DNA of 64,000 nucleotides from assembly GCA_041748075.1 (NCBI GenBank), contig JBGTDX010000073.1, positions 8,429-72,428 of the forward strand, in the 5' to 3' direction. Origin of the DNA: JBGSYJ01 sp041748075. GTDB taxonomy: Bacteria > Acidobacteriota > Thermoanaerobaculia > Gp7-AA8. Within the stretch, counting starts at the first letter, position 1. Each line of letters opens with the position of its first letter. Below the pieces are notes generated by a model. It was not told where the DNA came from and searched no databases. It saw nothing but the letters and a program-made list of their open reading frames with translations. Shown here piece by piece: positions 59,801 through 64,000 of this stretch. The position numbers and the translations under genes were made by a program.

Positions 59801-60807
59801 CGGTCGATGTACTCCTGACGCTCATGTTTCTTCCGCTTCGCCTCGAACAGATGCGCCATTCCTGCGAGGCGAGCCTCGAGACCTGCCCGCGCAACTTTTT
59901 CGAAGTAGGTAGCGCTATCGTTGCCCGCCGGCACCGGGAAGTTCGGCAGGTGGTAGTCCTTCGGCTCGATCTTCAGATTTACCCGCTCCGCAATCGCGAG
60001 CGTGTTGGCCACCGCCTCGGGATATGCAGCGAAGATGCTGGCCATCTCGTCGGGTGACTTGACGTAGAAATCGTCGGAAAAGAATCGCATCCGGCGATCG
60101 TCGTCCATCGTCTTGCCCGTGCCGATGGCGAGGAGAACCTCGTGTGCGAAAGAGTCCGTCTTGTCGAGATAGTGCGAGTCGTTGGTGGCGACCATGCGCA
60201 GGCCGACCTGCTCGGCAACCTGAGCCATGAGGGGAATGATCTTCACCTGATCCGGGATGCCATGGTCCTGAATCTCGAGGAAGAAGTTGTCGGCACCGAG
60301 GATCTCCTTGTAGGCACGGGCAGCATCGACTGCTTTGGTGTAGTTGCCACAGGCGAGCGCCTGAGAAACCTCCCCCTTCAGGCAGGATGAAAGGCAGATC
60401 AAACCCTCTGAGTGCGCCTTCAGCAGCTCTTTGTCGATGCGCGGTTTGTAGTAGAAGCCTTCGGTGTAGCCGGCACTGACGAGCTTGACGAGGTTCGTGT
60501 AGCCAACGTCGTTCGTTGCCAGGACGATCAGATGATTGTTTGAGCCCATGTCAGCGCTCTGATCTTCGACTCCCGCTTTGTCGAAGCGCGATCCGAGGGC
60601 CATGTACATCTCGCACCCGATGATCGGCTTGACGGAGACCCTGTTCATCGCGTTGTAGAACTCGATCGCACCGAACATGTTGCCGTGATCGGTGATCGCG
60701 CACGCCGGCATTCCGAGTTTCGCGACTCTGGCGGCTAAGTCGTCAGGACGGTTGGCGCCGTCGAGCAGGGAGTACTGCGTATGCAGATGGAGGTGAACAA
60801 AGGACAT
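56851..60807 (-). CDS. dnaE: DNA polymerase III alpha subunit
   Basis: 1318 residues. The N-terminal PHP domain starts HLHTQYSLLDG. The catalytic palm has PDIDIDFC with two metal Asp residues, and QEQILQIAQAVAGYTLGQAD and RYGFNKSHSVAYALIAYQT are conserved. The C-terminal OB region is followed by an acidic, low-complexity stretch (from about 1095 to 1230, including DPEEKSEAELERERIGADVD) that normal DnaE (~1160 residues) lacks. It replicates the chromosome in complex with the sliding clamp. The start ATG 60807 is clear; a near-perfect palindrome lies upstream. Confidence 0.96.
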   Translation of the reverse strand: MSFVHLHLHTQYSLLDGANRPDDLAARVAKLGMPACAITDHGNMFGAIEFYNAMNRVSVKPIIGCEMYMALGSRFDKAGVEDQSADMGSNNHLIVLATNDVGYTNLVKLVSAGYTEGFYYKPRIDKELLKAHSEGLICLSSCLKGEVSQALACGNYTKAVDAARAYKEILGADNFFLEIQDHGIPDQVKIIPLMAQVAEQVGLRMVATNDSHYLDKTDSFAHEVLLAIGTGKTMDDDRRMRFFSDDFYVKSPDEMASIFAAYPEAVANTLAIAERVNLKIEPKDYHLPNFPVPAGNDSATYFEKVARAGLEARLAGMAHLFEAKRKKHERQEYIDRLEREMGIIRSMGFPGYFLVVWDFIKYAKDNGIPVGPGRGSAAGSLVAYSMGITDIDPLDYDLLFERFLNPDRISMPDIDIDFCMNNRGRVIEYVRDKYGAENVAQIITFGTMAARSVVRDVGRVLGMPFGFVDKVAKAIPAGPGVMLADAKKDSPLLAEAIRSDKEIEKMVDIALRLEGLTRHAGVHAAGVVITPEPVNHYVPLYRTNKDEIVTQYDMRIVEKMGLLKMDFLGLRTLTVIDDAVKSIHAQEGVKVEIDKLELDDPDVFRLFQEGRTKGVFQFESGGMVDVLRKAHPTKFEDLAALNALYRPGALDAGMVDEYVRRKNGQSKAKYLVPAMQPFLEETYGVIVYQEQILQIAQAVAGYTLGQADLLRKAMGKKDKATMEKERVRFVSGALANGYTREKADAIFDYIEPFARYGFNKSHSVAYALIAYQTAWLKVHYPRHFMAALLTSEMDKTENVVKFIHETAQMGIRLLPPDINESNFSFTVVGPNIRFGLGAVKGVGGGAIESILAARRSLGRFTGLFEFCEEVDLRACNKKVVEALIKSGSFDSFRLSRKSLLEQLERTAESALKAKEEKERGQTTLFGGPGGALIMPPRAVATPAGSDEWDEDEKLAHEKETLGFYITGHPLNKFEEDLALFATANTDTLNQFVDQTVTIGGMVGQLKKSRIKKGPNEGKLMAKFILDDQYGSVDVVVFSDLFQKHAKWLENGVPILLTAAVKDTGGVPGGRSAALAQAEQQARQIEDEYGGHPEDDFVVAERPSRPAADGQQVSYYEVGDDPEEKSEAELERERIGADVDRFNLSLFGGPAPDPEQDREDNGGAGVRTDVELRSPELAEEVRAAMLDDADAVTAPADAESVVYEPAQILHEVPVTPELNALDLVPLDGIREKKVKTIALEMSYPSVSDSSLAKLREIFETHAGEVPVMVRLTNVPPELAKAAGSDGHVQLKLNHHFRIQPGQRFTAAVTELNAQLQYLF

Positions 60808-60879
60808 CGATAGAGAGGTTCTCCGGGTGAACTCTGGCAGGGGCTATTTTACCATCTGGACGAGGGGAAAGGGTGGGAT

Positions 60880-60960
60880 CAGAGACGAATGTTGAATGTT
60901 GAAATTGTGAGTGTTGAATGATTCAACATTCACAATTTCATCATTCAACATTCGTCTCTG
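60880..60960. repeat. near-perfect 81-nt palindrome with heptamer units, copy 6
   Basis: Two 40-nt arms around a single central G pair with 38 of 40 matches. The arm contains GAATGTT repeated, then GAAATTGTGAGTGTTGAAT, so it is related to the other heptamer elements. It lies in the 175-nt gap between the membrane-protein stop (60983) and dnaE start. It can form a cruciform or a very stable hairpin. Confidence 0.9.
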
Positions 60961-60982
60961 GAACGCTGATACTCCCGAATCT

Positions 60983-61726
60983 TCAGCTGTCGAAGGCCAC
61001 GCCACTGTCAAACGACAACCGCCTGCGATCACCCAGAGGGGGAACCACGCGCGTGTCGAGCAGCTCGCGCAGATTCGTCACCTCGATGAAGAGGTGGCGG
61101 TGGCGCATACAGTGGACGGCGATCGCCAGAAAGATGGCAGCGAGAAGACTCCAGTAGAGCATCATCGTGGATGACGTTGTCCCGGGGACTTGCCCTGCCG
61201 CTCCAGCGAGGGACCAGAGAAATACGGGGGCCGGCAGGAAGACCAGGGCGCTGAGCGTGCGGCTCGCCTGGATCCTGAAATAGGGACGGAGGGCAAGAAG
61301 GGCGAGCGACAGAAACCAGCCGAACGACCACGTTCCCGCAATCTGGGACTCAACCAGCGGCTGGATGCGCGAAACGGCATCCGTGGAAGCGCGCACGACC
61401 ATACCGATCCGAAACTGAAGAGCGGCGAGATACCCGAGAGCCAGCGCGGAGCAGGAAACCGAAAAGATGCCGAAAAAAGCGGCGAACAGATTCCGTGCGG
61501 CCACGAGCGAAGCCATCCGCAGAAGAATCGCGGCAACCGGAACCATCATCAGAAGGATCGCGATCATGACAGCGGGAGATGCAGAGCCGGAGAGCTCACC
61601 CGCTGCGGGATCGTAGAGCAGTCCATCCAGACCCGGTGTGCTGCCAGCCTGCATCACGCCGCTCGCGACGAGTAGCGCGAACAGTGCGCAAAAAATCACT
61701 CCAGCATAGAAAAGGCTCTTCGGCAT
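60983..61726 (-). CDS. seven-helix membrane protein, unknown function
   Basis: 247 residues with about seven hydrophobic helices (LFYAGVIFCALFALLVASGV, AVMIAILLMMVPVAAILLRM, LFAAFFGIFSVSCSALALGYL, SFGWFLSLALLALRPYF, LSALVFLPAPVFLWSLAGAA, LYWSLLAAIFLAIAVH). No recognised family or catalytic motifs. It precedes dnaE on the same strand, separated by the large palindrome. 61727-61880 shows nothing else. Confidence 0.6.
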   Translation of the reverse strand: MPKSLFYAGVIFCALFALLVASGVMQAGSTPGLDGLLYDPAAGELSGSASPAVMIAILLMMVPVAAILLRMASLVAARNLFAAFFGIFSVSCSALALGYLAALQFRIGMVVRASTDAVSRIQPLVESQIAGTWSFGWFLSLALLALRPYFRIQASRTLSALVFLPAPVFLWSLAGAAGQVPGTTSSTMMLYWSLLAAIFLAIAVHCMRHRHLFIEVTNLRELLDTRVVPPLGDRRRLSFDSGVAFDS

Positions 61727-61880
61727 GCGGCGGCTCCCTGATGATTGTACGCCCGGAATCGGAAAATGGTTTGCGTACGGTCAACTCGGTGCTTTGTGGC
61801 GGGGTGTTCCTACGCCCTGCCTTCGTCCGCGGTTGAACATCAAAAGAGGCAGGGGACAGGACTCCCCGGCCACATCGGGC

Positions 61881-62189
61881 TCAGGATGGCGTGGTTCCCA
61901 GGCCGCCTCCCTGCTCCATGGAATCGGGATCGACATCGAGGGCCAGCGGGGGATCCTGGGCGGTCGTGATGTCGCCCAGCCGGATCTCGCGGACCCTTTT
62001 CGCTCCCAGTGCTGGAAACCGGTATGCGAACTGCGAGGCTCCGTCGAGGGTACTGAAGGCCAGGCGGAACCGCGTCTCAATCCCCGTTTCGTCCACGCCT
62101 CGAATCGCGATCCAGGTCTGGCGGTCAGTCTCGAGCAGGAAGACTCGATCGTCGGGCGATAGATCCTTTAGCGGACTCACGGCGGGCAC
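61881..62189 (-). CDS. small conserved hypothetical protein
   Basis: 102 residues with GTG start at 62189. The sequence is soluble and mostly strand-forming (DRVFLLETDRQTWIAIRGVD, RFRLAFSTLDGASQFAYRFP). It begins 6 nt after the stop of the Rof-like gene, so it is probably cotranscribed with it and rpsA. No family recognised. Confidence 0.55.
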   Translation of the reverse strand: MPAVSPLKDLSPDDRVFLLETDRQTWIAIRGVDETGIETRFRLAFSTLDGASQFAYRFPALGAKRVREIRLGDITTAQDPPLALDVDPDSMEQGGGLGTTPS

Positions 62190-62195
62190 GCTCCG

Positions 62196-62432
62196 TCAGA
62201 GTTCTCTTAAAGAAACGATCTCATCCAGACGAACGCGTATCGAGCCTACGCCGGCATCGAGCTTCACGAACTCGGCGCCGTCATCGGTGTAGACATCCGC
62301 GATCTTTCCCCGCTCGCGCTGCCGGACACCCTTTGCATCGAATTCGAGCTCCACGTCCTTCTTCGTGACCGCCGCGGCTTCGAGCTGGTCGTGATAGTCG
62401 CACGACACCGGTTCGTATTTTTCTTCAGACAT
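62196..62432 (-). CDS. Rof-like Rho-binding antiterminator family protein
   Basis: 78 residues from ATG 62432. The start YEPVSCDYHDQLEAAAV matches the Rof/YaeO pattern (Y-x-P-x-x-C-D-x-Y-D-x-L-E-x-A). It is followed by KKDVELEF, GKIADVYTDDGAEFVKLDAG and RVRLDEIVSL, an Sm-like beta barrel. E. coli Rof binds Rho and blocks termination. Its GGAGG ribosome site lies inside the 3' arm of a hairpin (62441-62458), and rpsA is directly upstream. Assignment by motif is good but not certain. Confidence 0.65.
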   Translation of the reverse strand: MSEEKYEPVSCDYHDQLEAAAVTKKDVELEFDAKGVRQRERGKIADVYTDDGAEFVKLDAGVGSIRVRLDEIVSLREL

Positions 62433-62440
62433 AAATGAAA

Positions 62441-62458
62441 ATCCTCCCGCAGGAGGAT
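62441..62458 (-). promoter_or_regulatory. hairpin sequestering the Rof-like ribosome site, with T-tract
   Basis: On the minus strand the sequence is ATCCTCC-TGCG-GGAGGAT followed by TTTTC. It is a 7-bp stem with a T-run, like an intrinsic terminator after rpsA. The 3' arm contains GGAGG, the ribosome site of the Rof-like gene 10 nt before its ATG, so folding would also hide the start. Confidence 0.7.
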
Positions 62459-62487
62459 CTTCACATTCAATGCCGATGGAGAGCGAA

Positions 62488-63924
62488 CTACTCGTCTTCG
62501 CCTTTGCCGGACATGGCCCGCTCGAGGGCGAGCGCCATGGCGCTCTTGCTATCGTTGCTGCTGGCAGCGGCCTTCGAATCTTCCTGGTACTCGAGGAATT
62601 CACCCCGTTCCGCGGCTGCCTTCGCACCTTCATGACTCAGCGAGATGCGGCGGCGCGATCGATCGACTGAGAGAATCTTGACCGCGAGCTTCTCGCCCGG
62701 CTGATGCGCTTTGCCCGGATCCCCGCCCGGAGGAAGACTCAACTCGGACACGGGAATCAGTCCCGTCAGGCCCGGCTCGAGGGCGACGAAGACGCCCGGC
62801 TGTCCTGCGCGCTCGACGGTACCCTCAACGACGCGTCCCACAGGAAACTTCTGTTCGATGTCTTCCCAGGGATCTCCCATGGCGACCTCACGCATGGCGA
62901 GCGAGATCCGCCGGCGTTCCGCATCGACTTCGCGAATCCAGCCCGAGATCGTCGCGCCGATTGCCAGCGATTCGTCGTTCTGTTTGAGACCGATCGGCAG
63001 CTGCGAAACGTGCAGAAGACCGTCGAGGCCTGGCTCGAGCTCCACAAAGAAGCCAAAGTCGGTGGCCCGTGCAATGGTGCCGGTGAAGGCGTCGCCCGGC
63101 TGGAAGCGTTCGATCGCGTCGTTCCAGGGATCGCGCTCCTGATCTTTCATCGAGAGCGAGACCCGCTTGCCCTCGTTTTCGATCTTGAGGACCTTGACGG
63201 TCAGCTGCTGTCCGACGCTGACGAATTCTTTCGGGTCGTTCACGCGGCGCCGGCTCATTTCTGAAACATGAAGCAATCCATCGACTCCACCGAGGTCGAC
63301 AAAAGCGCCGAATGGCATGATCGTGCGGACTGTTCCGGTGAGCATCGCCCCGGGAACGATGGTCTTGCGAACTTCATCGGCGCGGACCGCTGCTTCCTCA
63401 CGGAGAAGCGAGGCACGCGAGACGACAATCTTGCGACCGTCATCGGAAAGCTCGGTCACCCGGAAGTCAAAACTCTTCCCGACGTAACCGTCAGGGTCAT
63501 TGATCTTTCCGAGATCGACCTGCGAGAGCGGGCAGAAAGCGCGGACACCGCCGACGCTCACGTCGAAGCCGCCCTTGTTGCGTCCCGTGATCTTTCCTTC
63601 CGCCGGAAGGCCGTTCTCGTATGCCTGACGAAGTGCCTGCAGCGAAGCGCGGCCGGCCATCATCTTGCGCGAGAGGCGGATCACCGGGGCGGTGGCCACG
63701 ACCATCGCTTCGACCGTGTCGCCCTCCTGGTTTTCCCCTTCGGCCAGTTCGGCGACCGCCATGACGGCCTCCGAGGGTCCGCCGTACGATACGTAGGCGT
63801 CGTCTCCCGAAATGGAGACGATCGTGCCGCGAAGCATGTCTCCCTGTACAGGGGTTTTGAAGTTCAAACTTGCTTCGAACGCTTCCGCAAACGAAGTGTC
63901 TGCGTTTTCTCTGGAATCCGTCAT
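62488..63924 (-). CDS. rpsA: 30S ribosomal protein S1 (five S1 domains)
   Basis: 478 residues, against 557 with six repeats in E. coli. Five S1 RNA-binding repeats (about 26-90, 103-170, 190-260, 275-345, 360-432) are visible, the third being the best conserved (GAFVDLGGVDGLLHVSEMS). A Glu/Ser/Ala-rich tail follows. The protein brings mRNA to the ribosome. ATG 63924 is preceded by AAAGG. It is the first gene of a likely rpsA-rof-like-hypothetical unit. Confidence 0.93.
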   Translation of the reverse strand: MTDSRENADTSFAEAFEASLNFKTPVQGDMLRGTIVSISGDDAYVSYGGPSEAVMAVAELAEGENQEGDTVEAMVVATAPVIRLSRKMMAGRASLQALRQAYENGLPAEGKITGRNKGGFDVSVGGVRAFCPLSQVDLGKINDPDGYVGKSFDFRVTELSDDGRKIVVSRASLLREEAAVRADEVRKTIVPGAMLTGTVRTIMPFGAFVDLGGVDGLLHVSEMSRRRVNDPKEFVSVGQQLTVKVLKIENEGKRVSLSMKDQERDPWNDAIERFQPGDAFTGTIARATDFGFFVELEPGLDGLLHVSQLPIGLKQNDESLAIGATISGWIREVDAERRRISLAMREVAMGDPWEDIEQKFPVGRVVEGTVERAGQPGVFVALEPGLTGLIPVSELSLPPGGDPGKAHQPGEKLAVKILSVDRSRRRISLSHEGAKAAAERGEFLEYQEDSKAAASSNDSKSAMALALERAMSGKGEDE

Positions 63925-64000
63925 GCGAATGAAAAACCTTTCAGGATGGACAGTCCCGCCTCTGGCGAGATCTGGTTGGGTTGCGTATCTTACTCGAAAT

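Noticed and set aside
57181..60057. A 958-codon open frame on the plus strand opposite dnaE
   Set aside because: It is exactly antisense to a well-conserved gene, has no protein-like composition or motifs, and arises from high GC third positions.

Overview
The window looks like a chromosomal segment of a GC-rich, Gram-negative-type soil or sediment bacterium. I think Acidobacteriota is most likely (Thermoanaerobaculia or Vicinamibacteria-like), but this is inference from gene content: Ser/Thr kinases with large sensory tails, winged-helix/TPR regulators, exported amidohydrolases, an S10 carboxypeptidase, YfhO and BlaR1/BlaI pairs, and many palindromic intergenic repeats. No rRNA, tRNA, CRISPR array, phage or intact insertion sequence was seen.

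Layout. 1-8.2 kb (+): the end of an M50 site-2 protease, a 1268-residue PAS/GAF/GGDEF/EAL protein, an S10 carboxypeptidase, a patch of gene debris (aldehyde dehydrogenase remnant), a nucleotidyltransferase and a DUF4920 protein. 8.2-13.1 kb (-): an alpha/beta-hydrolase fused to a metallo-beta-lactamase domain, then a membrane protein and a winged-helix/TPR regulator. 13.3-20 kb (+): a ClC-CBS channel, a SWIM/SNF2 helicase, a glycosyltransferase. 20-31.2 kb (-): GNAT remnant, CPBP protease, arfB, a hydrolase, a 1880-residue kinase-AAA-TPR-(SBP5)x2 fusion, its neighbouring SpoIIE-type phosphatase, a methyltransferase remnant, mscL with a zinc ribbon, and a lipoprotein. 31.2-45 kb: a YdeI fragment, YfhO, an S33 peptidase, a BlaR1/BlaI pair with a visible promoter and operators, an LCAT-like hydrolase, an OsmC protein, and small exported or membrane proteins. 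45-57 kb (+): the large NAD-glutamate dehydrogenase, a diguanylate cyclase homologue that has lost its active site, an FAD amine oxidase, and three translationally coupled amidohydrolases. 57-64 kb (-): rpsA, a Rof-like gene, a small ORF, a membrane protein and dnaE.

Three things stand out. (1) The kinase/phosphatase pair: the kinase carries two complete solute-binding (SBP_bac_5) modules with no signal peptide or membrane segment in sight. It reads as an intracellular ligand-sensing kinase built like a kinase version of SgrR. (2) A family of intergenic elements made of degenerate 7-nt tandem units (GRRT-type heptamers). Most are folded into long inverted repeats, sometimes ending exactly on stop codons; they are accompanied by two other palindrome families. 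(3) A set of catalytically degenerate or truncated paralogues (two amidohydrolases without metal ligands, a GGDEF protein without GGDEF, and ALDH, GNAT, methyltransferase and YdeI remnants), which points to ongoing gene decay by deletion.
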